From Marinirhabdus sp050859505 (GTDB lineage Bacteria > Bacteroidota > Bacteroidia > Flavobacteriales > Flavobacteriaceae), in assembly GCF_050859505.1 (NCBI RefSeq), contig NZ_CP193934.1, positions 1,302,001 to 1,366,000 of the forward strand: a DNA stretch of 64,000 nt, written 5' to 3'. Position numbers and translations under genes: made by a program. The notes beneath the pieces were generated by a model, which did not search any database, was not told the DNA's origin, and was given only the letters and a program-made list of their open reading frames with translations. Shown here piece after piece: positions 18,987 to 27,569 of this stretch. Each line of letters starts with the position of its first letter. The stretch's first letter is position 1.

Positions 18987-18994
18987 CAAACGTA
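18987..18994 (-). promoter_or_regulatory. -7 box of the SprA-like protein gene
   Basis: On the minus strand TACGTTTG matches TAnnTTTG and ends 7 nt before the preferred ATG at 18979. A -33 box is not clear. It favours the shorter start. Confidence 0.45.
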
Positions 18995-19171
18995 ACGCTG
19001 AAACTTCAATTTTGTTGATTGTTTTTTGAAAACCTTTCAGCAAAGTAGTCGTGTAAAAATACAATAGTATTTAAATTGCGTTCACAATTTCTTCGTGAAA
19101 CACTGTGCTCTTATGTGGCCCTGTGAAACATTTTGCGATGAGTTGAGTTATAAACTTCCGAAGATAAAAAC

Positions 19172-19936
19172 ATGAAAATAATCTCTTACAACGTAAACGG
19201 TATACGCGCAGCCATGCGCAAAGGATTTCTGGAATGGCTGCAAAGTGCAGATCCGGATGTAATTTGTATTCAAGAAACAAAAGCGAATAGAGACCAGGTG
19301 GCTGTAGCCGAAATTGAAGCAGCAGGGTATCCGTTTCATTATTGGTTTAGTGCACAAAAGAAGGGGTATAGTGGTGTTGCTATTTTCTGTAAAACGGAGC
19401 CAAACCACGTAGCATATGGAACAGGTATAGAAAGCATGGATTTTGAAGGCCGTAACATTCGGGTAGATTATGATCACGTCTCAGTTATGAGTTTGTATTT
19501 GCCAAGCGGAACTAATATTGCTCGTTTGGAACATAAGTTTGAGTTTATGGGTCTCTTTCAACACTATGTAAACCAATTAAAAAAGGAAATTCCTAACTTA
19601 ATTATTTGTGGCGATTATAATATTTGTCATAAGGCTATTGACATACACGACCCAGTGCGCAATAAAAATGTATCGGGATTCTTGCCCGTGGAGCGAGAAT
19701 GGATTGGTAATTTTATAGACAGTGGGTTTATAGATAGTTTTCGTCATTTCAACAAGGAGCCAGATAATTATACTTGGTGGAGTTACCGTGCCAATTCTCG
19801 CGCTAATAACAAGGGCTGGCGGATAGATTATAATATGGTGGCACAACCCTTACAAGAAAACCTTACAAGAGCCGTTATATTACCCAACGCTTACCATAGC
19901 GATCATTGTCCGTTGTTGGTAGAGCTTCAATTTTAA
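19172..19936 (+). CDS. xth: Exodeoxyribonuclease III / AP endonuclease
   Basis: A 254-residue member of the endonuclease/exonuclease/phosphatase fold that cleaves DNA 5' of abasic sites and trims 3' ends in base-excision repair. Family motifs are present: MKIISYNVNGIRAA at the start, CIQETKA with the metal-binding Glu, SLYLPSG, ICGDYNICHKAID, and the catalytic end WRIDYNMV and SDHCPLLVEL. The protein is full length and cytoplasmic. It lies divergently from the SprA-like gene and just upstream of the OmpA lipoprotein gene. Confidence 0.95.
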   Translation: MKIISYNVNGIRAAMRKGFLEWLQSADPDVICIQETKANRDQVAVAEIEAAGYPFHYWFSAQKKGYSGVAIFCKTEPNHVAYGTGIESMDFEGRNIRVDYDHVSVMSLYLPSGTNIARLEHKFEFMGLFQHYVNQLKKEIPNLIICGDYNICHKAIDIHDPVRNKNVSGFLPVEREWIGNFIDSGFIDSFRHFNKEPDNYTWWSYRANSRANNKGWRIDYNMVAQPLQENLTRAVILPNAYHSDHCPLLVELQF

Positions 19937-19976
19937 TACAAATTATTGTTAAACTGAATTCAATCCTTTAAAGGAG

Positions 19977-20002
19977 CCAGGGAAATTTTCCTTCCTGGTT
20001 TT
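19977..20002 (+). terminator. Possible terminator after xth
   Basis: CCAGG and CCTGG arms with partial pairing inside (GGGAA/TTCC) are followed by TTTTAAAT. It lies just before the OmpA gene start; the stem is short and bulged. Confidence 0.45.
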
Positions 20003-20018
20003 AAATATGTATCCAAAA

Positions 20019-20972
20019 ATGAAAAACCTACTTATTCTATTATGCCTTGCAACAGTTCTATCCAGTTGTGTCTCCTCACAGGTATACGATGAACTAAAAG
20101 ATAATAACGAAACCCTGCGCTCCGAGAATGAAGCACTTATGGCTAGATTGGATGGTACAAGCAATTCCAGTACCGACGTGTATACGGTAGCCAACCTTGA
20201 AAAGAAATTGGCCGATGGTGTTGCTGAAAAAACACGTTTGGCAATGGAACTTGCCGCTACCAAAGTGACTATGGCGACTTTACAAGCTTCGTATGATGCG
20301 TTGGAAGCAAACAGTTCTGAAGCATTAACCGAAAATCTAGCCCGAAACCGAAAGCTGTTACAACAATTAGAAGCCAAAGAAAAAGCATTAGCTGAAGAAG
20401 AAGCTCGACTAAAAATTTTAGAGAAAAAATTAAAAGACAGATCGAAACGCGTAGAGGAATTAGAAGGAATTATTGCTTCAAAAGATGCTAAAATGCGTGC
20501 GTTAAAAGATGCTATTTCTGCCGCACTTACCAATTTTGAAGGCAATGGTCTTACGGTAGAGCAGCGGGACGGTAAAGTATATGTATCTATGGAAAATAAG
20601 TTGCTGTTTGATAGTGGAAGCTGGGCAGTGAATAGTCGTGGTCGCCAAGCAGTAGAGCAATTGGGGCAAGTACTGGCAAAAAATACAGAGATAGCCGTCC
20701 TTATTGAAGGGCATACAGATAATGTGCCCTATGGTGGCAACGGTGCTATAAAAGATAACTGGGATCTTTCTACCAAGCGCGCTACTGCTATTGTGAATAT
20801 CCTTACCGAAAACAACAACATCCCAAAAGATAATTTAACGGCAGCAGGAAGAGGTGAATACGCACCCATCGCACCCAATACCACAACCGAAGGAAAAGCC
20901 AAAAACCGAAGAATTGAAGTAATCTTAACCCCAAAGTTAGATGAAATCAATAAATTGTTGAACGATATGTAA
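20019..20972 (+). CDS. OmpA-family peptidoglycan-binding lipoprotein
   Basis: A 317-residue lipoprotein starting at MKNLLILLCLATVLSSC, with the lipidated Cys at position 17. An ATG four codons earlier is in frame, but the shorter start gives the more typical signal. A long coiled coil (about 25-165) spans the periplasm. The C-terminal OmpA domain (about 190-310) has the peptidoglycan-binding motifs LIEGHTDNVPYGG and DLSTKRATAIVNIL, ending NRRIEVILTP. It should link the outer membrane to the cell wall. Residue order and length fit the YiaD/OmpA-like lipoproteins that are common in Bacteroidota. Confidence 0.9.
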   Translation: MKNLLILLCLATVLSSCVSSQVYDELKDNNETLRSENEALMARLDGTSNSSTDVYTVANLEKKLADGVAEKTRLAMELAATKVTMATLQASYDALEANSSEALTENLARNRKLLQQLEAKEKALAEEEARLKILEKKLKDRSKRVEELEGIIASKDAKMRALKDAISAALTNFEGNGLTVEQRDGKVYVSMENKLLFDSGSWAVNSRGRQAVEQLGQVLAKNTEIAVLIEGHTDNVPYGGNGAIKDNWDLSTKRATAIVNILTENNNIPKDNLTAAGRGEYAPIAPNTTTEGKAKNRRIEVILTPKLDEINKLLNDM

Positions 20973-21034
20973 TTGGTTCTTAAACCTGTCAAAAGCATTC
21001 CAACCCAGCCTTCCCCCGGAATAAATTCGTTGCA

Positions 21035-21100
21035 GGCTCTTAAAAGGGATGAAGCTAAAGTCTTCCGCCGTGGCGGAGAGGTTTACAGGGATGTAGAGCC
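21035..21100. repeat. Palindromic intergenic element
   Basis: Two concentric inverted repeats lie between the OmpA gene and the aldo/keto reductase gene: GGCTCT (21035-21040) with AGAGCC (21095-21100), and inside them TCCGCC-GT-GGCGGA (21064-21077). No reading frame or T-run goes with it. It looks like a REP-type element, more GC-rich than its surroundings. Confidence 0.4.
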
Positions 21101-21176
21101 AGTGATTAAATGAAGCAGCGTTAAACTTAATAAACAATAGAAAATAAAGAGTGCGTCAGCAATCGGAATAACTAAT

Positions 21177-22214
21177 ATGAAATACACCAACCTCCCAAAT
21201 ACCAGTCTAAAAGTGAGCAAGATTTGCTTGGGCACCATGACCTTCGGAAATCAGAATACCGAAACAGATGCACACCAGCAATTGGACTTTGCCATTGAAA
21301 AAGGAATAAATTTTATAGATACTGCCGAGATGTATGCCGTTCCCGCAGATCCCAACACACAAGGGCTTACTGAAAAATACATCGGTTCGTGGCTTGCGAA
21401 ATCTGGAAAACGAAAGGATGTAATAGTAACATCCAAAATAACGGGACCTTCGCGCGGACTTCACCATATTCGTGAACAATTAGATTTTAGCGTACCCTCT
21501 TTGGAAGATGCTTTACATAAAAGTCTAAAGCGTCTGCAGACCGATTATTTAGATGTATATCAATTGCACTGGCCGGAACGTGCCGTAAATATTTTTGGTG
21601 TAAGAGACTATAGTCACAGTGAAAATGAGCGTTGGAATGATACGATTTCCGAAACACTAGCGCGATTGGAAGCCTTTGTAAAAGAAGGCAAAGTGCGTTA
21701 TATAGGATTAAGTAACGAAACACCATTTGGCGTGATGCGCTACATGGAAGAACACCGAAAAGGAAAACTGAAAATGGTTTCGGTACAAAATGCGTACAGT
21801 TTATTGCAACGTAGAGACGAAGTAGGGTTAACCGAAGTGCTGCAAATGGAAAATATAGGCTATTTAGTGTACTCCCCATTGGCTTTCGGAATGTTAACAG
21901 GAAAATATTTAAAGGGACAAAAACCTGCGAATGGCCGGATAACAATGTATCCTAACTATTCTAGGTATAGTTCAGAAAGTTCTATGAAAGCCACTACGGC
22001 CTATCAGGAAATTGCGCAAACTCATGGATTAAGTCTTACTCAAATGGCCTTGGCGTTTGTAAACCAGCAGCCGTTTGTTACCTCAACAATCATTGGAGCC
22101 ACTAGTTTAGAGCAACTTTCAGAAAATATAGGAAGTGTGGACGTGACGCTTTCCGAAGAAATTTTAAAAGAGATTCAAAGCGTTCACGAGCGTATGCCAA
22201 ATCCTGCGCCTTGA
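21177..22214 (+). CDS. Aldo/keto reductase, Tas type
   Basis: A 345-residue NADP(H)-dependent oxidoreductase with a TIM-barrel fold. The catalytic tetrad can be seen: Asp in FIDTAEMY, Tyr in the same segment, Lys in VIVTSKI and His in YLDVYQLHWP. Overall sequence follows the Escherichia coli Tas protein closely, including the ICLGTMTFG start, the GLTEKYIGSWL segment and the SNETPFGVMRY segment. The natural substrate of this group is not settled. The gene appears to be transcribed alone and faces the SPOR gene across a 7-bp tandem repeat. Confidence 0.93.
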   Translation: MKYTNLPNTSLKVSKICLGTMTFGNQNTETDAHQQLDFAIEKGINFIDTAEMYAVPADPNTQGLTEKYIGSWLAKSGKRKDVIVTSKITGPSRGLHHIREQLDFSVPSLEDALHKSLKRLQTDYLDVYQLHWPERAVNIFGVRDYSHSENERWNDTISETLARLEAFVKEGKVRYIGLSNETPFGVMRYMEEHRKGKLKMVSVQNAYSLLQRRDEVGLTEVLQMENIGYLVYSPLAFGMLTGKYLKGQKPANGRITMYPNYSRYSSESSMKATTAYQEIAQTHGLSLTQMALAFVNQQPFVTSTIIGATSLEQLSENIGSVDVTLSEEILKEIQSVHERMPNPAP

Positions 22215-22260
22215 TTTTGAGTAAGCAGTCTCACTGGCAGTTTGCAGAAATTTATTTTTC

Positions 22261-22330
22261 AGCTAACAGCTAACAGCTAACAGCTAACAGCTAACAGCTA
22301 ACAGCTAATAGCTAACAGCTAACAGCTAAT
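22261..22330. repeat. Tandem repeat of a 7-bp unit, ten copies
   Basis: Ten head-to-tail copies of AGCTAA(C/T) fill 70 bp: eight AGCTAAC units and two AGCTAAT units (the seventh and tenth). The stop codon of the minus-strand SPOR gene falls in the last unit. The array separates two convergent genes. Near-perfect copies suggest recent slippage. Confidence 0.95.
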
Positions 22331-22712
22331 TAGTGGAGAGTATAAACGCTGCTGGAAATTTCTCTTTAATTTCTAGCAATGCTCTGTCTGCTTCCAAACG
22401 CGATGCAAAGTCGCCAGCCCATATTTTATAATTTGGAGTTTCATATTCGAGTGAAGCGGGCCAAGCTGTGTAGCTCGCTCTATACCTGCTTAGAACAGAA
22501 TTTGCTTTGGTAAGCTCGCCATAATACAATTGTATGGTGAATCCATCTCCCAGTTTATTATCTTTTTCTAATTCTTTTTTCAAATGTAACAATTCAGGGA
22601 TTTTACTATCTTGGTGCACGGTTACAGTAGCTTGTTGTGCAAAAGATATTTCAGAAGAAAAAGCAAGTAAAATGCTGAATATGAATATTTTGAATAGATG
22701 TGATTTTTTCAT
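22326..22712 (-). CDS. SPOR-domain periplasmic protein
   Basis: A 128-residue exported protein. The preferred start, MKKSHLFKIF, begins a signal peptide that ends near residue 26 (SEISFAQQ); an ATG 7 codons upstream would overlap the promoter box. The C-terminal part (about 55-128) is a SPOR domain, with GFTIQLYYGELTKANSVLSRY and YKIWAGDFASRLEADRALLEI, which usually binds septal peptidoglycan strands lacking stem peptides. The stop codon lies in the 7-bp tandem repeat. It is divergent from the respiratory operon. A lone SPOR domain with no membrane anchor may be a free periplasmic protein. Confidence 0.85.
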   Translation of the reverse strand: MKKSHLFKIFIFSILLAFSSEISFAQQATVTVHQDSKIPELLHLKKELEKDNKLGDGFTIQLYYGELTKANSVLSRYRASYTAWPASLEYETPNYKIWAGDFASRLEADRALLEIKEKFPAAFILSTN

Positions 22713-22730
22713 AGTGCTGTTTTGTGAATA

Positions 22731-22738
22731 CAAAGGTA
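22731..22738 (-). promoter_or_regulatory. -7 box of the SPOR gene
   Basis: TACCTTTG on the minus strand, 18 nt before the ATG at 22712, matches TAnnTTTG. A TTG lies about 23 nt further upstream. Confidence 0.55.
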
Positions 22739-22807
22739 AAACCTAATAACCATTTTGCCTTCAATTTTATTATTTAGAATTAGTATAAATTACGCCTTAA
22801 CAGTTTA

Positions 22808-22844
22808 TTTGGATTTAGAAAATAAACATAAACACGTACTTTTG
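22808..22844 (+). promoter_or_regulatory. Promoter of the actA-coxA respiratory operon
   Basis: TACTTTTG (22837-22844) matches the -7 consensus; TTTG at 22808-22811 or TTTA at 22814-22817 could serve as -33. It leaves a leader of about 90 nt. Inverted arms GCCTTAA (22794-22800) and TTAAGGC (22854-22860) flank the promoter and might bind a regulator. Confidence 0.55.
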
Positions 22845-22936
22845 CACAGTTATTTAAGGCACTTAATAACACGCTAGCAACAGTAGTAACAATAACTAAT
22901 TATGTGCCAAAGTATTGCCAATAATCAACTCTTAGT

Positions 22937-24313
22937 ATGCAAAAGGTGAAGTTTATAAATCTACCCTCAATAGTATCTCTCTTACTGTTGGCAGTCCTGC
23001 TAACGTTTTCAAACAATACATCTGCTCAAGAAGGTGCGGTGCAAGATGGCACAGTGCAAGAAGGAGCGGCCGATACTGCAGACGAAGCAGATCAAACTAC
23101 CGCAGCAACTCCTGCGGCAGATGGCGTTGGAGATGCAGAAGCTGGAGAAGCATTGTTTAAAGCAAATTGTGCAGCTTGTCATAAGTTGTACAAAAAATCT
23201 ACAGGACCCCTATTATTTGAAATTTCAAAAAAATACGATCGTGCTTGGTTGTACAAGTGGATTAACAATAGTGCTGCCCTAATTGCTTCTGGAGATGCGC
23301 AGGCAATTAAAGTATTTGAAGAAAATAATAAATCGCCCATGACGGCTTTCCCGGGATTGAGCGAAACCGATATTGATAATATTTTAGCCTATACCGATAC
23401 TCCAAAAGCTGAAGCACCAGTTGCAGCTGGTGGAGGACCTGCTGTTAATGGTGAAGGTGGCGCTGGTGTTTCAAACAATATCATTTTAGGGGCACTGGCT
23501 TTAGTGTTCTTGTTATTGGTGGTAATGCTGGTTTTGGTAAACAAGACCTTAAAGAAAATTGCGGCAGCCAACGGTGTTGTGTATGAAGAGAAAGAAAAGC
23601 GCACACCATTATGGAGGGTATTTGCTGAAAATCAATTTTTAGTACTGGTTACTTCTATATTCTTATTGCTATCTGCCGCTTACTTTATGTATGGATACTT
23701 TATGCAGGTAGGAGTGGATCAAGGATACGCTCCGGTACAACCTATTCATTATTCGCACAGAATTCACGCAGGTGAAAACCAGATAGACTGTAAGTACTGT
23801 CACTCTTCAGCTAGAAAGAGTAAAACTTCTGGGATTCCTTCATTGAATGTGTGTATGAACTGTCATAAAAATATTTCAGAAGTTTCTGAAGATACCTACG
23901 CAATGGGTCAGGAAGAGTACGGGGTTGACTACAATAAAGAAATTAAAAAATTATACAAAGCAGTAGGTTGGGATGAAACTACCCAGGCATATACGGGTGA
24001 AACCGAGCCTGTGAAGTGGGTTCGTATTCACAACTTACCAGATTTTGCATATTTCAACCACTCGCAACACGTTACCGTTGCCGGAGTTGATTGTCAGACC
24101 TGTCACGGACCTGTTGAAGAAATGGAAATTATGGAGCAGTTCTCACCTCTTACCATGGGGTGGTGTATTAACTGTCACCGTGAGACCAACGTGAATGTTG
24201 CAGGAAACGAATATTATAAAGATATCCACGACCAGCTTTCGAAAAAGTATGGTGTCGATCAGTTAACAGCTGCTCAAATGGGTGGATTGGAATGTGGTAA
24301 GTGTCATTACTAA
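22937..24313 (+). CDS. actA: Alternative complex III subunit A, six-heme fusion
   Basis: A 458-residue multiheme cytochrome c, the periplasmic electron-exit part of alternative complex III. It has six CXXCH sites: one at 78-82 in an N-terminal class I cytochrome c domain (65-155, with a likely axial Met in KSPMTAF), and five at 285, 306, 386, 410 and 453 in the C-terminal pentaheme domain typical of ActA. Two membrane helices (about 180-203 and 232-252) join the two domains, so both face the periplasm. A signal peptide precedes (SNNTSAQ). It is first in a tightly packed operon, actA to coxA. The N-terminal monoheme domain is an addition to the five-heme core. Confidence 0.92.
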   Translation: MQKVKFINLPSIVSLLLLAVLLTFSNNTSAQEGAVQDGTVQEGAADTADEADQTTAATPAADGVGDAEAGEALFKANCAACHKLYKKSTGPLLFEISKKYDRAWLYKWINNSAALIASGDAQAIKVFEENNKSPMTAFPGLSETDIDNILAYTDTPKAEAPVAAGGGPAVNGEGGAGVSNNIILGALALVFLLLVVMLVLVNKTLKKIAAANGVVYEEKEKRTPLWRVFAENQFLVLVTSIFLLLSAAYFMYGYFMQVGVDQGYAPVQPIHYSHRIHAGENQIDCKYCHSSARKSKTSGIPSLNVCMNCHKNISEVSEDTYAMGQEEYGVDYNKEIKKLYKAVGWDETTQAYTGETEPVKWVRIHNLPDFAYFNHSQHVTVAGVDCQTCHGPVEEMEIMEQFSPLTMGWCINCHRETNVNVAGNEYYKDIHDQLSKKYGVDQLTAAQMGGLECGKCHY

Positions 24314-24400
24314 ACGAAGTTTTGGTAATTTCTGCGAAAGCGGAAAACCTATATCACAACATTGAATAAAATAATAGAATAACTAGTGCAAAAATTTTAG

Positions 24401-24421
24401 ATATACGATGTACGATTTACG
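24401..24421. repeat. Three degenerate 7-bp repeat units
   Basis: Three 7-bp units ending in TACG (ATATACG, ATGTACG, ATTTACG) lie in the 152-nt actA-actB gap, the longest gap in the operon. The period is the same as that of the array at 22261. Confidence 0.4.
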
Positions 24422-24465
24422 AATGAAAAATCAAGCAATCGAAAATCGCACCTCTAAAATTGTAA

Positions 24466-27400
24466 ATGAATAATATGGCATCAAACAAGAAATACTGGAA
24501 AAGTGTTGAAGAGCTAGACTCCTCTAGTTCGATTGTTGAAACGTTGAAGCAAAACGAATTTGTAGAACCAATTCCTACAGACGATTTTTTGGGAGACAAG
24601 GAAACTCTTGAAGCTTCATCAACAACACGTCGCGATTTCTTAAAATATGTAGGATTTTCTACAGCGGCTGCTTCTTTGGCTTCCTGTGAGGGTCCTGTAA
24701 TTAAGTCGATACCTTACGTTATAGCTCCGGACGAGATTGTTCCTGGGGTTGCTAACTATTACGCTACCACCATGGCAGATGGGTTCGATTTTGCCAATGT
24801 ACTGGTAAAGACACGTGAAGGTCGCCCAATTAAAATTGAAAGAAACGATCTTGCTAAAAGTGGAGGTAGTGTAAATGCACGAGTGCATGCTTCAGTATTG
24901 TCTATGTATGACAAGAACCGTGTACAAAACCCAATGATTGGTGGGAAAGATGTTACCTGGGATGAATTTGATGCTGCCGTAGCACAAAAAATGAATGAGA
25001 TGAATGGTAAAGAGGTTGTGTTGTTAACGCAAACATTTGCCAGTCCATCTACTTCAAAATTAATTAAAGAATTTACTGCAAAATATACGAATGTACGTCA
25101 CGTAATTTACGATGCCGTTTCTTCTTCGGAGGCGTTAGATGCTTTTCAGAATAAATACGGAACGAGAGCTTTGCCTGATTATGATTTTAGTAAGGCGGAA
25201 GTACTAGTTTCAGTTGGTGCCGATTTTATTGGCGACTGGCAAGGAGGCGGCTATGAAGCAGGGTATGCAAAAGGTCGTATTCCGAAGAACGGAAAAATGA
25301 GCAAGCACTACCAGTTTGAAGCCAATATGAGCTTAGCGGGTGCCAATGCAGATGTTCGTGTTCCAGTAACACCAACCCAGCAACTACAAGTTTTAAAAGC
25401 TTTAACCGGGGGTAGCGCTTCTGGATTGCCAGAAAACGTAGCTGCAGCGGTTGCAAAAGCAAAGTCACACTTGCAAAAAGCAGGAGGTAACGGAGTTATT
25501 ATTACTAATTTACCAGATGTGCAAGCGCAATCAATGGTGTTAGATTATAATGCTGGTGGCCAGGTAATGGATACTGCAAAGCCTAGAATGACGGCTATGG
25601 GGAACACTCAGGAAGTTACGAAAGTGATGAACGGTGTTGTTTCAGGAAGTGTAAAAGGATTGATCACTGTTGGTGTAGATCCGGTATACTCCTTCCCGAA
25701 TGCAGCATTTGCTGAAGCGTATAAGAATCTTGAAATGTCTATGGCATTTTCAATGAAGCCAGATGCCACAGCTTCGGCAGCGCAATTGGTTGCTGCTACG
25801 CCACACTATTTAGAGTCTTGGGGAGATGTGCAATTGAAGAAAGGATCCTTCAGTATTATGCAACCTACTATTAGACCTTTGTTTAATACAAGGCAATTTC
25901 AACAATGTTTGATACGTTGGACAGGGAATGGCGATAAAAAATACTACGACTATCTTAAAGAGTTTATGGAAGCTTCGGTACTGGGAACTAGTTCTTGGAA
26001 CCAAGCTGTACATGACGGGATCGTTGAAAGTACTGCTGAAGTAACTACAGATGCAGATACTACGAATAGCAATAATTTAGAATTAGAAAGTTCAACCTCT
26101 AACGGAGCATTATCAAATGCAACGCAAAGCGGAGGAATGGAGCTTACCTTATATACGAAGACTGGATTAGGAAATGGAAATCAGGCCAGTAACCCTTGGT
26201 TACAGGAATTGCCAGATCCTATTACTAGAACGTCTTGGGATAACTATGTAACTGTTTCGGCGGTAGATGCTGCTGCAATGGGCTTAGAAAACTTCAATGT
26301 TGCCAATGGCGGATTGAACGGTAGCTACGTGAATGTAAAAATGAACGGTGTTACTGTAGAGAATGTTCCTGTGTTAATTCAGCCAGGACAAGCAAAAGGA
26401 TCAATAGGTCTTGCGTTAGGATACGGGCAAACAGTAGGTCTTCAGGAAGAAATGCAAACAGGTGTAAATGCATACCAGTTATACACCAACTTTAGTGCGG
26501 TACAAACAGATGTAACCCTTGAAAAAGTTTCGGGTGTTCACGAATTTGCCTGTGTACAGTTGCACAATACCATGATGGGGCGTGATATTATTAAAGAAAC
26601 GACCCTTGAGATTTTCAACACAAAAGATGTTCACGAATGGAACCCCGTTCCGGAAGTGTCTAAAGATCACGAAGAAATTTCTGTACGATCTGAAGATGCC
26701 GATCTTTGGACTAGCTTCGATCGTTCTATTGGACATCACTTCAATTTATCTATAGACTTAAATGCCTGTACTGGTTGTGGTGCGTGTGTGGTTGCCTGTC
26801 ACGCAGAGAACAATGTTCCTGTAGTAGGGAAGGCCGAAATGCGTAAGAGTAGAGATATGCACTGGTTGCGTATTGACCGATACTATTCTTCTGAGGGTTC
26901 TTTTGAAGCAGATTTAGAGAAAAAAGAAAGTATTTCAGGATTGGGAAGTTCCCTTTCAGAATATGGCGAAATGGAACACCCATCTGCAAATCCGCAGGTA
27001 GCATTCCAGCCGGTAATGTGCCAGCACTGTAACCACGCTCCTTGTGAGACGGTTTGTCCGGTAGCTGCTACAAGTCACGGTCGCCAAGGACAAAACCATA
27101 TGGCGTATAACCGTTGTGTGGGTACACGATACTGTGCAAACAACTGTCCATATAAAGTGCGTCGTTTTAACTGGTTTTTATATGCCGAAAATGATGAGTT
27201 TGATTACCACATGAACAATGATTTAGGTCGTATGGTATTAAACCCAGACGTGGTAGTGAGAAGCCGAGGTGTGATGGAAAAATGTTCTATGTGTATTCAA
27301 ATGACACAGAAAACTATTCTTGATGCCAAGCGCGACGGAAGAAAAGTTAAAGAAGGTGAATTTAAAACAGCTTGTTCTGCAGCTTGTGAAACTGGAGCGA

Positions 27401-27543
27401 TTGCTTTTGGTGACATTAATGTTGAAGATAGCGAAATTCACGAATTAAAAGAGAATAAACGTATGTACCACTTGTTGGAAGCCGTTGGAACAAAACCTAA
27501 CGTATTCTATCATACCAAAGTGCGTAATACAAACGAAGCATAA
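24466..27543 (+). CDS. actB: Alternative complex III iron-sulfur subunit B
   Basis: A 1025-residue protein related to molybdopterin oxidoreductases fused to a ferredoxin domain. An extended Tat signal is present: about 50 N-terminal residues precede TTRRDFLKYVGF, followed by a lipobox-like ASC at Cys74, so it is exported folded and probably lipid-anchored. The first 700 residues have the molybdopterin-enzyme fold; in this family the cofactor is known to be absent. The C-terminal part has four cysteine clusters (ACTGCGACVVACH, CQHCNHAPCETVCP, CVGTRYCANNCP, CSMCI...CSAAC), expected to hold three [4Fe-4S] and one [3Fe-4S] centres. It carries electrons from quinol to ActA. An alternative ATG lies 3 codons downstream. 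Confidence 0.94.
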   Translation: MNNMASNKKYWKSVEELDSSSSIVETLKQNEFVEPIPTDDFLGDKETLEASSTTRRDFLKYVGFSTAAASLASCEGPVIKSIPYVIAPDEIVPGVANYYATTMADGFDFANVLVKTREGRPIKIERNDLAKSGGSVNARVHASVLSMYDKNRVQNPMIGGKDVTWDEFDAAVAQKMNEMNGKEVVLLTQTFASPSTSKLIKEFTAKYTNVRHVIYDAVSSSEALDAFQNKYGTRALPDYDFSKAEVLVSVGADFIGDWQGGGYEAGYAKGRIPKNGKMSKHYQFEANMSLAGANADVRVPVTPTQQLQVLKALTGGSASGLPENVAAAVAKAKSHLQKAGGNGVIITNLPDVQAQSMVLDYNAGGQVMDTAKPRMTAMGNTQEVTKVMNGVVSGSVKGLITVGVDPVYSFPNAAFAEAYKNLEMSMAFSMKPDATASAAQLVAATPHYLESWGDVQLKKGSFSIMQPTIRPLFNTRQFQQCLIRWTGNGDKKYYDYLKEFMEASVLGTSSWNQAVHDGIVESTAEVTTDADTTNSNNLELESSTSNGALSNATQSGGMELTLYTKTGLGNGNQASNPWLQELPDPITRTSWDNYVTVSAVDAAAMGLENFNVANGGLNGSYVNVKMNGVTVENVPVLIQPGQAKGSIGLALGYGQTVGLQEEMQTGVNAYQLYTNFSAVQTDVTLEKVSGVHEFACVQLHNTMMGRDIIKETTLEIFNTKDVHEWNPVPEVSKDHEEISVRSEDADLWTSFDRSIGHHFNLSIDLNACTGCGACVVACHAENNVPVVGKAEMRKSRDMHWLRIDRYYSSEGSFEADLEKKESISGLGSSLSEYGEMEHPSANPQVAFQPVMCQHCNHAPCETVCPVAATSHGRQGQNHMAYNRCVGTRYCANNCPYKVRRFNWFLYAENDEFDYHMNNDLGRMVLNPDVVVRSRGVMEKCSMCIQMTQKTILDAKRDGRKVKEGEFKTACSAACETGAIAFGDINVEDSEIHELKENKRMYHLLEAVGTKPNVFYHTKVRNTNEA

Positions 27544-27569
27544 CTAACTAAGAAATAGATTATATAGAT

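Noticed and set aside
19949..20545. 198-residue open frame antisense to the OmpA gene
   Set aside because: Ser/Phe/Ala-rich translation mirrors the coiled-coil codons of the real gene; no start signal or family resemblance.
22261..22330. CRISPR-like array
   Set aside because: The units are 7 bp with no spacers between them; this is a simple tandem repeat.
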